Of a stretch of DNA of 64,000 bases, positions 1-9,389 are shown one piece after another. Both the position numbers and the translations under genes were made by a program. The stretch comes from a virus: IMG/VR virus record IMGVR_UViG_3300046787_000675, positions 1-64,000 of that record. One strand, written 5' to 3'. Under the pieces are notes generated by a model. The model was not told the DNA's origin. It was given only the letters and a program-made list of their open reading frames with translations, and ran no database searches. Every line of letters begins with the position of its first letter. Position 1 is the stretch's first letter.

Positions 1-999
1 CTCCTGTACCAAGCGAAGAGATATAGAAGAGAAAGATGCCATAAGTTGTGGTTTACTTTTTCCGTTAGATATAGATATACTTCCGTCAGAATCAAACAGT
101 CCAGATAACAGCCCTATTTTAAACTCTCTAGGGGAACATAACCAAAAGGATGGTAAGTGTTTTTTATCTGCACCTTTACCCATTAATTTGAACAGTAGTC
201 TACTTGTATCTGTATTGCTATATACATAAGTATAAGAATCACCGTATGAGTCTGCTGTTTTTTTGCGGTGCAGATGTGCGGCTTTACCATCCTTACGTAT
301 TTTATTTAAGTCTTCCTGTATAGACTGTTCAACATTTCCATACGAAGTACTAAAACATAATTGACCTTTTACTTTACCGTTGCAAAAAGAGACCCATCCA
401 TCTCCGATTAAGAATCCAATTAAATGACCAAAGGATTTATTTAAAGGTATCTGATCTAATAAAGATGATCCTTCTCCTGGTATAGTCGTAATGCTTGCCT
501 CGTAATCCAACGCAATATTTTCTAAGTGTCTACCAGACGGGACTAACATACCTACAGAATCTTTTGGAGTTCTTCGGACTAATTCCAATGTTCCAGGAAG
601 ACACCCGTATACAGCTCGTTCATCATCATCTGTTATTATCTGATTTCTATTATGGAGATTAACCAGCCATATTTCTTTATCTCTGTGAATAGACCAGCCG
701 TGTACATCTGCTAATACTATCTTTTTAGTTTTTTCGCAATACGCAGGCACTTTTAAAAATTTCTCTGCTTCATAGAAATCAACTCCATCTTTGGATCCGA
801 GTAAACGATCTTTTCTGTAAGGGAAATCTTCTAGGTTAATACAATAATAGTTGCTACCTTTAACATAAGGTAAGTGTGTTGTAAAGCGTGCTGCCATAAG
901 TCGTGTTCTCCAATATTCTTTATTATATATATCAGATACACTATAATACTCTTCAAGATATTTACAAGGCAGATTTACAATAACATTCCCTATTTGCTT
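1..999 (-). other. Intein 2 in beta' active site (partial, LAGLIDADG type)
   Basis: An in-frame insertion begins immediately after GADFDGD, where beta' proteins normally continue with (Q/T)MAVHVP. It contains two LAGLIDADG-like helices, LIGFLIGDGWV and GLLSGLFDSDGS, spaced as in DOD homing-endonuclease inteins. The segment NQIITDDDERAVYG resembles intein block B. The first residues, KQIGNVIV, align with block A (CLxGDTxV), but the position-1 residue is Lys instead of Cys, Ser or Ala. The C-terminal splice junction is outside the window, so it cannot be judged whether splicing is intact. Confidence 0.75.
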
Positions 1000-3900
1000 G
1001 TCCCCGTCAAAGTCAGCCCCTAAAGGCTTAACAAGTGCCGGAGGAATCTGTAGAGAATGACCTTTTGTAATAACTGGCCACATTGCAATCATACTGTATT
1101 TATGCAGGGTAGGTGCGCGATTAACAATAACAGGTCTTGTTTTTATAACATCTCTTAACCCGCTCTGGGCAGCTTCTGTTTTATTAGCGACTGCTTTGGC
1201 TGCTTCTGTAGCAGGCATTCCAGCCTGGACTAAGCTTCTAACTATAAACGGCTCATACAGATCCCATGCTTTCTCCTCCGGTATTCCTACCTGATTAAGT
1301 TTAAGCGACGGGTTAAGAGATATAACAGCAAGACCGGAAGCATCGATATTAGTACCTATTACGCGTTTTTGGACAAAGCCTAATTTAGGAGATCCTTTAC
1401 CGAGAATATTGGTAAGTATACCTCCCACCTGTTTAGTCTGAAGTTCTGCCTGTACGGGGTCAGTTAATCCTACCAGAGCTCTATAATTCTTCTGTATATT
1501 TTCGCGAGCTTCATTCTTTACATCGTCCGGGAGATTAGCTGCGTCCTTATAATCCTCAATAGCCTCCATGGTAGCTTTATACATGTAGTTAGCATCATTT
1601 ACCATATTCATCCCGTTACTTTGTGTAATCGGTCTGTATTTAGGAGGTAATACAGGTATTCTGTCCATAAGGTAATCGCGAGGTGCTACACCTTGATCCT
1701 GCATAGCTTTTAGATAGCGGAACTTTTTAATAGCCAAAGGACGCGATGTTTTATTACCGTTCTTAATTAGTTCGATAGATTTAGTTATTTCATGTTCAAC
1801 ATCGATTTTATTTATCTTATCGTTAATAGCCCCATTACGAACTTCTTCATCAAATTGTTTTCTAGTCATCCCCAGTATATTTCTAATAGGATCTTCCATT
1901 ACAGGATTTACCATTGGCTCTGGCAAAGCAATATATCCCCAGCGTTTACCGTTGCCGAGAGAATCTGTAGCTACGGGGTCGAATAATCCGCCTTCTATAG
2001 GTTTAAAGTTACTCTGTGCAAATGTCGCGTTTTTAACTATCTGTCTATCGCCGGTTAGCTCCTGCGCACCTTTATTAGTTAAAGCTTGAATATTGTCGTT
2101 GTCCTTACCTTCATGAAAGTTTACTCCGGCAGCAGTAAGCATTGCCTTAAACTTATTATACACTTCAGGTGTATCCGGGACTTTAGGGGAATAGCCTAAT
2201 TTTAATTGCTTCCAGAACTCGTCGTTGCGTTGTCCTTTTATCAATTTCATATCTCTTAATACTTTTGTAGCATTGTGACCTAAGAGACCCTGCTCCTCCA
2301 TTACTCCTAAGTGCTTACTATTTGATACTAAGACGTTACCAGCAGTGTACTTATGTGTGTGATCTACAGTGAAGTCATAAACATTAATATATTCTACATC
2401 AGTTCTATGTTTATATTGTTTAATACTCCTAATAGTAGCTGGGACTTTACCAATCCTGCATATGTTATCTACCGGAACAGGTTTAATAGTTTTCTGTATT
2501 TCTTTTATAGTTTTGCGTAACCATATCTTACTACGAGGAACAGCTGTATAAGGGATATATTGTGCTATAAGCTCTACTAATTTAGAACACAGTTTAGCAG
2601 ATATATATAAAGAGTATTGTTCTGGGCGTTTATATATCTTACTTACGCACTTATCTCCGAATCTTCTTTCAAAGAACGCGATTATAAGATCTAATTCAGT
2701 CTCAGAGAACCCATGTGTAGATAATTCTCCTTGCAAGGCTATCTTTCCTTTCTTCTTAGCATGGTTTCCTATATACCCATCATCTAAAATCCAAGCACAT
2801 AGTCCTATATCGCCTATATAGTTAAGCCATTCTTCTGTAACCGTCTTCTTATCCTCTTTATAACACAGCTGTTTAAGTTCTTTTATAACCGCTTTATCGC
2901 ACATAGTCATTAGAGTACGTTTGTGTGATTTACCTTGAGGGTCTATTCCTTCGGATTTTATTTGAGACCATGTTCCATATAACCCCGCTACTACTTTTTG
3001 TTTAAAACTTATATACTCAGATTGCTTTATAGAATGCATTACCTGATATTGCTGCGATGTAAGATATGCGTCTCCAAGTAAAGACCCAGCTAAAAACTTT
3101 TTCTGATAATCTGTGGCAATTGGACCCCAACTGATAAGTTCGTCCCCCACCTTAAGCTCTCCAGCTGTTACTTTTTTACCGTTGTATAGATATACTTCAT
3201 GGTTGATTGTAGGAGTAAGAACAGATGTATGTTTAAATCTTTTACCCCCACACACTGATGCTGTTCCTTCTACTTCTATGTTAAGAATATCTGACACGCG
3301 TGCTCGATAAGTAAACCAATCCGTTATCGGTCTATAACACCAAGACTCAGTTTCCCCATCATATGTCCATACGTGTTCTGACTGCTGTTTCTCGACTATT
3401 CTACCTATCTCCCTCTCTCCATGAAGGGTTAATATTTTCTGTGTTGATGGGAAACATCCGGTCTTCCCTCCTTTCGCCGGTAAACCTTCTTCTGTGTATT
3501 TACCGGTCGAGCGCGCTTTTCCTTTGCCCTCTGCGGTATGTTGTAGTTTATAGAAGAAGCTTTTGCCTGTAAAAATTCCTGGTATTGTTTTACCTGTCCG
3601 CGGATCATATATATCTTCAACATCCTTTAAACCGTTTTTAGTTAATTCTTTCTCGGCAAACTCTACCATATCCTCGTCCAGAAATCCGGGGAGTGTGTAC
3701 GGTTTACCTGTTTTCTCTGCAATTTTTCCTAACTGCGCTTCTACTAATTGCGAGCTGTTTGTACGGGAGATAACTCCGAGAGGAGAAATTATAACGTCAA
3801 TAGGTCTTCCAGAAGAATCCCGCGGCATTTTATCGTCAGGAATAATATCGGAAATAACACCTTTACCTCCGAATCTATTAGACAGTTTATCGGCAATCAT

Positions 3901-6303
3901 CATAGGTACATTTGCCCGCGCTGCTACAGCAAAACCATTTTTAGTTTCAGTTGCATCGGTAACAACACCGGGAAACTTATGTGTCCATGTCTGGGTTATA
4001 TCAGTGCGCAGTCTTCTACCCAGGGTATTGCTTCCCTGTGTTTCATTAAAGGCGACTACCATAGGATCGCCGTAATTAAGTATACTGCCAGGCTTTACTA
4101 CGCCGTTCTCGTCGAGTTTATTTAATTGATCTTTGTTAAATTTAGATGGGAATACAGCCAGGAACTTTTTAAGTCCAGTCTGTGTATCTTCATTCTTCTC
4201 AAACTCCTCGTTATACATATGCTCTGAGGTTAATTTACTTCTAGCTGCGCTCTCCGAAATAAGTATAGAGTCTTCAAATACTTTTCCGTCGTAATTCATA
4301 TAGGCAACACGTAAATTTGTACCGAGAGCAGTTACACCTTTATCGTCTGTATAATTACTGCTTGCAAGTAGCTGTTGTTTACCTACCTTATCTCCTACTT
4401 TTACTGCAGGAATATTACGTATATAAGTCTTACGGGAAAAAGGAAATTTATTGTAGAGTTCGTGTGTTACGGATTTACCGTCGGCATATTTAACTGTTAC
4501 ACTATCGTCATCTAAAGCTGTAACAACGCCGTCGTTATCTGCTCTAAGAGCGCCCATATGTGTCCCTAGTTCCTCTTCCACGGACGACTCTCCGGATACC
4601 GTCCTTACAAGAGGAGCTTCCCGGGAAACTAGAGGGAGAGCCTGCACGGCAAATTTTGAACCCATTAAAAGGCGCATACCTTTAACTCCGCTTTTTAAAG
4701 GTACTGTATTGGCTCCATTAGAAAAGATATCGTCTCCTGTAGGAACTACAAAATCAAGATCTTTACGCGGTATAAGTTGTACGCCTTTCTCGGTTACAGC
4801 AGGGACGAATTCGTTTTTATCGTTAAGGTATTCTGATGTCGCGACGTTTTTATAGGCTGCTGTTTTGGAATCTACCCATTCTCTTTCCCCCGTACGGGCA
4901 TTAATAAATTGCGTATATAACTTATTATCTTTTCCTTTCCGTACATTCCGGGCAAGGCGCATATCGACACCTATTTTTAAGGATTCCGGACTGCGAATAA
5001 CATCAACAAAGTTCAAGTAAGAAGGCTGTACATCCCGCGCAGAAGAAGGTACACTATCGATATCTTCTAAGGCACCTTCGCCGAGACGCGTAATACGTTG
5101 GTTCTGATCGTAGTAATCTAACGGATTTATCTCTTCAATACCTTGGCTAACTCCCGAATTATTAAATAGATATGTGACATGGTCGTCTAAATGTGCCGGG
5201 GGAATAACTTCTGCGTTAGGTCCTTTGGAGCTAAGTCTCCAAAGTAATTTTTTAGAGACATTATGTTGGTCGCGACGAATTTTCTCTGTTAGGAAATCGG
5301 AGAAATCAAATACGCGTTGAAACGCCAGGGAATCCCTATTGTCATTACCTTCCTGTCCGCGAGATATACGTAACAATTTAGATGTTGCATCTGCCAACAA
5401 TTGGGGTTGGACTCTCTCGTAAGGTTTACCTAAAGTGCTTGTTGTTCCCTCTACATCCAAGTCCCCTTTAGAAAACGTGTCAATAAGATTTTGCCTTATG
5501 CGTTCTGTGTCATCTGCAGCTTCTTTATCCAGGGTAGGATCTTCCTGCTCTTTTATAAATTCTTCTTTAGGAGCTCTTCCTCCGGGATGTACAAAAGATT
5601 TAATAAAGCGGGTAGCATGCGATGTATTGCGCATTGTTTCGTTTACAGTATATATTTCTTTACCCCATCTACTCTTTAAATCCTGTGTATCATAGCCCAT
5701 TGCCTCCATAACAGGGAGAAGAGGTACTTTCTTATTAGCATATTTTAAATAAAATACCGCTGTAGATGGATCCATAAAAATACGGAAATTAGATCCTGTA
5801 CCCGGTTTAACATTTATTTGTGCCTCTACTTGCTGGTCATCTGTACGTTGGCTATAAACGCCGGGATTCAAACGGAATTGTTTATTTACAGTATATTCTG
5901 TGCCGTTTCGAATAAATGTACCTCTATCCGTCAGGAAAGGTACGTTCATAACAGTACGGGGGTTAGACTTAGACAAGATATTACCTTGTAGATCGTGTAC
6001 TTCCCATGAACCTTTAAGTTTTCTAACAAGGGATTTTCCTTTAAGAATAGCTTCTCGCTGTTCGCGAAGGTTATACCGTTCTTTAGGTTCATATTGTACG
6101 TCGGACAGTACAAGTTTATATTTATCGTTCGCAATAGGATAGGCATTAGATACAGCATCTTTAATGTTATTGTAGATAACTCCACGGAAGGAATTATAAT
6201 CGCTGTAGTCTATTAATTCATCGGGATTTACTTTTGGTAGTTCAAACAGACTATCTGCACTACCTGTAGCAGTACCTGTAGGTGCCGGGAGTATATTTGA
6301 CAT
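1..6303 (-). CDS. Fused RNA polymerase beta-beta' subunit with two inteins (partial)
   Basis: An open frame of 2101 codons starts at the ATG at 6301-6303 and runs off the left edge. It encodes a multisubunit-type DNA-directed RNA polymerase with beta and beta' in one polypeptide. Beta motifs include RFGGKGVISDI and IDVIISPLGVISR (around 3850-3750) and the GGKTG/SKHLGVMEEQGLLGHN block equivalent to bacterial GGQRFGEMEVWAL. Beta' motifs follow without a stop: YLMDRIPVLPPKYRPITQ, KRVIGTNIDASGLAVI, VIVNRAPTLHKYSMIA and the metal-binding GADFDGD (1000-1020). Intein 1 interrupts the beta block (3456-2320) and intein 2 begins right after DFDGD (999). The next gene upstream ends 3 bp before this start. 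Family identity is certain from the motifs. Whether the chain continues to a complete beta' cannot be seen, and I cannot tell whether the enzyme acts from the virion or is made after infection. Confidence 0.93.
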   Translation of the reverse strand, partial: MSNILPAPTGTATGSADSLFELPKVNPDELIDYSDYNSFRGVIYNNIKDAVSNAYPIANDKYKLVLSDVQYEPKERYNLREQREAILKGKSLVRKLKGSWEVHDLQGNILSKSNPRTVMNVPFLTDRGTFIRNGTEYTVNKQFRLNPGVYSQRTDDQQVEAQINVKPGTGSNFRIFMDPSTAVFYLKYANKKVPLLPVMEAMGYDTQDLKSRWGKEIYTVNETMRNTSHATRFIKSFVHPGGRAPKEEFIKEQEDPTLDKEAADDTERIRQNLIDTFSKGDLDVEGTTSTLGKPYERVQPQLLADATSKLLRISRGQEGNDNRDSLAFQRVFDFSDFLTEKIRRDQHNVSKKLLWRLSSKGPNAEVIPPAHLDDHVTYLFNNSGVSQGIEEINPLDYYDQNQRITRLGEGALEDIDSVPSSARDVQPSYLNFVDVIRSPESLKIGVDMRLARNVRKGKDNKLYTQFINARTGEREWVDSKTAAYKNVATSEYLNDKNEFVPAVTEKGVQLIPRKDLDFVVPTGDDIFSNGANTVPLKSGVKGMRLLMGSKFAVQALPLVSREAPLVRTVSGESSVEEELGTHMGALRADNDGVVTALDDDSVTVKYADGKSVTHELYNKFPFSRKTYIRNIPAVKVGDKVGKQQLLASSNYTDDKGVTALGTNLRVAYMNYDGKVFEDSILISESAARSKLTSEHMYNEEFEKNEDTQTGLKKFLAVFPSKFNKDQLNKLDENGVVKPGSILNYGDPMVVAFNETQGSNTLGRRLRTDITQTWTHKFPGVVTDATETKNGFAVAARANVPMMIADKLSNRFGGKGVISDIIPDDKMPRDSSGRPIDVIISPLGVISRTNSSQLVEAQLGKIAEKTGKPYTLPGFLDEDMVEFAEKELTKNGLKDVEDIYDPRTGKTIPGIFTGKSFFYKLQHTAEGKGKARSTGKYTEEGLPAKGGKTGCFPSTQKILTLHGEREIGRIVEKQQSEHVWTYDGETESWCYRPITDWFTYRARVSDILNIEVEGTASVCGGKRFKHTSVLTPTINHEVYLYNGKKVTAGELKVGDELISWGPIATDYQKKFLAGSLLGDAYLTSQQYQVMHSIKQSEYISFKQKVVAGLYGTWSQIKSEGIDPQGKSHKRTLMTMCDKAVIKELKQLCYKEDKKTVTEEWLNYIGDIGLCAWILDDGYIGNHAKKKGKIALQGELSTHGFSETELDLIIAFFERRFGDKCVSKIYKRPEQYSLYISAKLCSKLVELIAQYIPYTAVPRSKIWLRKTIKEIQKTIKPVPVDNICRIGKVPATIRSIKQYKHRTDVEYINVYDFTVDHTHKYTAGNVLVSNSKHLGVMEEQGLLGHNATKVLRDMKLIKGQRNDEFWKQLKLGYSPKVPDTPEVYNKFKAMLTAAGVNFHEGKDNDNIQALTNKGAQELTGDRQIVKNATFAQSNFKPIEGGLFDPVATDSLGNGKRWGYIALPEPMVNPVMEDPIRNILGMTRKQFDEEVRNGAINDKINKIDVEHEITKSIELIKNGNKTSRPLAIKKFRYLKAMQDQGVAPRDYLMDRIPVLPPKYRPITQSNGMNMVNDANYMYKATMEAIEDYKDAANLPDDVKNEARENIQKNYRALVGLTDPVQAELQTKQVGGILTNILGKGSPKLGFVQKRVIGTNIDASGLAVISLNPSLKLNQVGIPEEKAWDLYEPFIVRSLVQAGMPATEAAKAVANKTEAAQSGLRDVIKTRPVIVNRAPTLHKYSMIAMWPVITKGHSLQIPPALVKPLGADFDGDKQIGNVIVNLPCKYLEEYYSVSDIYNKEYWRTRLMAARFTTHLPYVKGSNYYCINLEDFPYRKDRLLGSKDGVDFYEAEKFLKVPAYCEKTKKIVLADVHGWSIHRDKEIWLVNLHNRNQIITDDDERAVYGCLPGTLELVRRTPKDSVGMLVPSGRHLENIALDYEASITTIPGEGSSLLDQIPLNKSFGHLIGFLIGDGWVSFCNGKVKGQLCFSTSYGNVEQSIQEDLNKIRKDGKAAHLHRKKTADSYGDSYTYVYSNTDTSRLLFKLMGKGADKKHLPSFWLCSPREFKIGLLSGLFDSDGSISISNGKSKPQLMASFSSISLRLVQE
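2320..3456 (-). other. Intein 1 in beta subunit (complete, 379 aa)
   Basis: It starts at Cys (TGT, 3456-3454) after the extein GGKTG and ends with ...AGNVLVSN before extein Ser in SKHLGVMEEQ, which leaves a seamless beta motif when removed. The start CFPSTQKILT is a normal block A. The end YDFTVDHTHKYTAGNVLVSN fits blocks F and G, with Ser in place of the usual penultimate His. LAGLIDADG motifs FLAGSLLGDAYL and CAWILDDGYI indicate a homing-endonuclease domain. Nucleophile Cys1, terminal Asn and +1 Ser are all present, so it looks splicing-competent. Confidence 0.9.
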
Positions 6304-6306
6304 ATT

Positions 6307-7287
6307 CTACCCTTGTGCAAGTAATTTAGCGTAAGGATCTGTATCGTCGACAAGCGGCGCAGGAATCTTTTTTGCTTCTTCTCTTCTACCTAAAGGTACT
6401 ACAGATTGTTTTTTCTTTTTATCTTTTTCCAGTTCTTCGTCTATGTAACTCAGATCTGTAAATTTAGGTACGCCTTTTACCCGGGTAATATCCTGCATAA
6501 TAGTATTAAGTTCTTTAAGTCTTTGTCTATTCGGGTCTTTATTATCCATATACCCTTTAGCCGATTTATAGCTAAGTCCAGCAATACCTAATGCAGCAAG
6601 AATGTATAAAGATAAGGAGGCACGACCTATGTTAGAAGGATTAATGTAATCACCTAAACTATTCATTTCTGTTCTAGGAACATTTCCCGGTAAATAGCCG
6701 GAAATACTGTGTATAGCTTCTGCCGCTGTTTTATTGAGGCCACGTGTTCGTTTATACTCTTCATATAAAAGTTTATCGATTGTATTTTCTGTATCGGAAA
6801 TGCTATTGTTAAGCTCGTCTTTCTTATTATCATTGATAATACTGTCTGTAAGTTTCCATCCCCCGTATGTACCCGCCAGTAAAGCTGCAAGAGCTACTGC
6901 CGGATGGAAACGACTTGTTGTTTTGTCCGATAAAGTATCCCAGGCTTCTGTTGCCTGTTTCATTATAAGATCGGATGTTTCCTCTGCCCCTAATTCTTTA
7001 AGTTTTTCTTCCTTCTTAACGTCTCGTGTAGAGGCATCTAAACTAAGAATAGGGTTACGGGCATTTATATAGTTCTTCATTTCTTCTGTAGTTTTCGCTT
7101 CTACAGCCTGCTGACGAAGATGCGAAATATATTTTGCAAGAGCACCTAGGGTACCATAGCCAATAGCTAATCCTGCGCCGTGTTTTAATGCTTTAGATGT
7201 AGTTGTATCTCCAGACGATAAAGGAATATTTCCTGCAGCGAAAGGGTTGAAGAATAAATTAAAGTATTTTTGTGTGTTACTTGACAT
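6307..7287 (-). CDS. Hypothetical membrane protein (326 aa)
   Basis: No family recognised. There are three glycine/alanine-rich hydrophobic stretches: about residues 36-56 (AGLAIGYGTLGALAKYI), 150-168 (AVALAALLAGTYGGWKL) and 225-245 (SLSLYILAALGIAGLSY). Charged, probably helical segments separate them, and the C-terminus is rich in Lys. It ends 3 bp before the polymerase start and overlaps the next gene upstream by 11 bp, so it is cotranscribed with the polymerase. Position in a run of glycine-zipper proteins suggests a virion or ejection protein; that is inference. Confidence 0.8.
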   Translation of the reverse strand: MSSNTQKYFNLFFNPFAAGNIPLSSGDTTTSKALKHGAGLAIGYGTLGALAKYISHLRQQAVEAKTTEEMKNYINARNPILSLDASTRDVKKEEKLKELGAEETSDLIMKQATEAWDTLSDKTTSRFHPAVALAALLAGTYGGWKLTDSIINDNKKDELNNSISDTENTIDKLLYEEYKRTRGLNKTAAEAIHSISGYLPGNVPRTEMNSLGDYINPSNIGRASLSLYILAALGIAGLSYKSAKGYMDNKDPNRQRLKELNTIMQDITRVKGVPKFTDLSYIDEELEKDKKKKQSVVPLGRREEAKKIPAPLVDDTDPYAKLLAQG

Positions 7288-7630
7288 TTTTAGCAGTCTC
7301 CGGATCAGTATAATAAGTTTCGTACCATTCTAAATAAATACTAAAAGGAACTCTGTTCGTAAACAGCTCTTTGATTGAGACATTAATTTGTTTATGTATG
7401 GCTTTAGACATTAGCTCTTCATACTCTTTAGTGTCTTTCTCGTCTTCCATGTTAAATACTTTAGCCCGGGGAGAAGTCAAAACAAGTTTAGGTTGTTTGG
7501 ATTTTGGGTCTGATTTTTTAATGCTCATGTGACTACCTTTATATGGTCGTCCATTCCATTGTCCTTGAACAACGTCTGCAGAGTTAATAGAAAAAGGTTT
7601 ACCGTTCATAGGTATTTCGTAAGTAATCAT
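7277..7630 (-). CDS. Hypothetical protein (117 aa)
   Basis: A soluble, mixed alpha/beta-looking protein with no recognised domain. The N-terminal half (MITYEIPMNGKPFSINS, QWNGRPYKGSHM) looks like beta structure and the C-terminal half is helical and acidic. It overlaps both neighbours by a few bases, so it belongs to the same transcription unit as the polymerase and membrane-protein genes. Confidence 0.8.
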   Translation of the reverse strand: MITYEIPMNGKPFSINSADVVQGQWNGRPYKGSHMSIKKSDPKSKQPKLVLTSPRAKVFNMEDEKDTKEYEELMSKAIHKQINVSIKELFTNRVPFSIYLEWYETYYTDPETAKNVK

Positions 7631-7908
7631 AATCTTATCTCCCGCTCTTGTTTTACGGGTGCTTTAGTCTGTATTTCGGCTACTTTCTTTCTTCTCTCTA
7701 ATTCTGATTTAAATTCGGATAATTCCAAGTTATACAATTTGTCCTGTATAATTTTTTTATCTGCGACAGATGGGCTGGTTATTTTTGAGGCTACTACCCC
7801 AGCACCAATACCCAGTGTAGCCGGTGCCAGTATAGATAAAGCTAATAATGTATTAGAATCCAGGGCTGCTTCTTTCTGTAAGAATTGTTTAATTGCTTCT
7901 TTATCCAT
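7627..7908 (-). CDS. Small tagged membrane protein (93 aa)
   Basis: It begins MDKEAIKQFLQKEAALD, a weak version of the N-terminal tag shared by several proteins in this window (see findings). A single hydrophobic segment follows (about residues 20-42, LLALSILAPATLGIGAGVV) and then a charged helix. It ends with an ATGA-type overlap into the next gene. Probably a virion component; the function is unknown. Confidence 0.8.
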   Translation of the reverse strand: MDKEAIKQFLQKEAALDSNTLLALSILAPATLGIGAGVVASKITSPSVADKKIIQDKLYNLELSEFKSELERRKKVAEIQTKAPVKQEREIRL

Positions 7909-7910
7909 TT

Positions 7911-8888
7911 TTAAAATCCTTTACTCAAAATTCCAGTATTATATAATGCACCTGCTACAGCACCGATATCGCTTAAGCGCTCTGTCTGTGCTTTAGGTAA
8001 TGAGAATAATTTACCCATAGTAGAGCCAAATGCAATTCCCGCCCCCATACCAATACCTGCTTTTATCGCGGTTCCTGCTAAATCCATTCCACTAACGTGT
8101 CCGGAAGAGCCTTCGCTAGTTGACCCGAGAAGAGACTTTACCCGGGATTTATCCCCTAAAGTTAGAAATTCGTCGCGATCTATTAAATTACTGCTCTGGT
8201 GTACAGGAATAACTGGATGTGTGAAAGAGGATACTGTATTGCTAATTTCGTTGTTACCAAGGAACGCTTCTTTATTATGTCCATGGATATTTAATAGTAA
8301 ACAAAGCTCATTCCGTAGTTTGTCGCTGGGTACTTTATTTTCTGTTGCTTCTTTTTCCATTTCTATAAGTAATTTATTAAGTCCGCTCTTATCGTTAAGT
8401 CTATTGAAAATAACACTCCAGGCTTTCACTGCACCTTCTTTGTTTAATCTACCGGAATCGAACGGATTACCTGTAACATACTGAACTGCTCTAGGAGGAT
8501 TATGTAGTGCATCCATAATTTCCTGGTGCTGTACTTCGGGGTTATTCTTATAGAACTCTTGTTTATTGATAAATTTAGAGAGGTTATCTCCTGTAGATAT
8601 TTTTGAATTATAATTCTTTAATGCAGGATATGCAGCACCTACGCTGGCACCTGCCAGTGTCATTAGATTCTGTAAAGATTTAAAAGAGTCTCCTCTTTTC
8701 ATCTCTTCATACGCGAGTTCTTTTTCTTCACTGGATTTACCTATAAGAGATAATCCCAGTGCAAGGCGAGCAGCGGCCTTGGTACCGTATCTACCTATCA
8801 AGGCACCTGCGGTACCTAAGACAGCAGATTCAAGAACCGGTCTATTTTCTAATTTACCGTATGCTTTAGTTATTCCCGTAAAGCTCAT
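7911..8888 (-). CDS. Glycine-zipper membrane protein (325 aa)
   Basis: No family recognised. Gly/Ala-rich hydrophobic helices lie at about residues 18-50 (AVLGTAGALIGRYGTKAAAR), 75-90 and 270-295 (AIKAGIGMGAGIAFGSTMGK). Such zippers are common in phage ejection proteins that enter membranes. The gene overlaps the upstream tagged gene by 23 bp. Function is inferred only from composition and context. Confidence 0.8.
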   Translation of the reverse strand: MSFTGITKAYGKLENRPVLESAVLGTAGALIGRYGTKAAARLALGLSLIGKSSEEKELAYEEMKRGDSFKSLQNLMTLAGASVGAAYPALKNYNSKISTGDNLSKFINKQEFYKNNPEVQHQEIMDALHNPPRAVQYVTGNPFDSGRLNKEGAVKAWSVIFNRLNDKSGLNKLLIEMEKEATENKVPSDKLRNELCLLLNIHGHNKEAFLGNNEISNTVSSFTHPVIPVHQSSNLIDRDEFLTLGDKSRVKSLLGSTSEGSSGHVSGMDLAGTAIKAGIGMGAGIAFGSTMGKLFSLPKAQTERLSDIGAVAGALYNTGILSKGF

Positions 8889-9333
8889 CTTCTTTCCTCG
8901 TTGTACTTAATCTCCATGCAGGTTTATCTGTATAATTGCCTGGATCTACTCTATTTTGTTTTAGAGCTTTCATAAGCTCATTATGTCTTTGTTGATTAGC
9001 TTGTTCATTTAGGAAGTTTGTACCCATGTACATTGCACCTGCTCCGAGAGCATAATTCTTAAATTCTTTTTTTGTATCATCTACCATTTTAGGGATATTG
9101 GAGAATGTATTAAATGCTCCGACTAAATTATTTATTGGGGCTCCTGTATTGTACTTCCGTTTTAAACCGTAATAACCTTGTTTAACATCTTCCTTAACGT
9201 TTTTAGCCGCGTTGTATGCCCGGACAGGTGAGCTTAATGCGTCGCTTGCCAAGTCTGTGTATTTATTCCAAGCATCTCCTGCCCATCCTGCCTGCTTATA
9301 TAAGTAACCGTCTAAAAATGCATCTTTGTTCAT
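8866..9333 (-). CDS. Tagged virion-type protein (155 aa)
   Basis: It starts MNKDAFLDGYLYKQAGWA, the clearest example of the shared N-terminal tag. A helical region follows (ASDALSSPVRAYNAAKNVKE) and then a short hydrophobic helix around residues 93-108 (NYALGAGAMYMGTNFL). It is the first gene of the polymerase-proximal operon: a gap of 56 bp with a possible promoter separates it from the gene upstream. Family unknown. Confidence 0.82.
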   Translation of the reverse strand: MNKDAFLDGYLYKQAGWAGDAWNKYTDLASDALSSPVRAYNAAKNVKEDVKQGYYGLKRKYNTGAPINNLVGAFNTFSNIPKMVDDTKKEFKNYALGAGAMYMGTNFLNEQANQQRHNELMKALKQNRVDPGNYTDKPAWRLSTTRKEDELYGNN

Positions 9334-9352
9334 TGTAAGTAATCCGTTTTAT

Positions 9353-9370
9353 TATTCTATACTATAATAG
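9353..9370 (-). promoter_or_regulatory. Possible promoter upstream of the 9333 operon
   Basis: The short gap between 9334 and 9389 carries the minus-strand sequence CCTATTATAGTATAGAAT. A related GTATAGTAAAAG lies at 12890-12900 ahead of the gene starting at 12860. Both are the only spacers of this size among the neighbouring genes. The resemblance is slight and could be chance in AT-rich DNA. Confidence 0.25.
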
Positions 9371-9389
9371 GTTTTTATTTTTTAGTCTT

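Noticed and set aside
3113-5695. Several plus-strand open frames of 60-170 codons
   Set aside because: They lie opposite the polymerase gene, have no ribosome binding sites and read as low-complexity Ser/Leu shadows of its codons.
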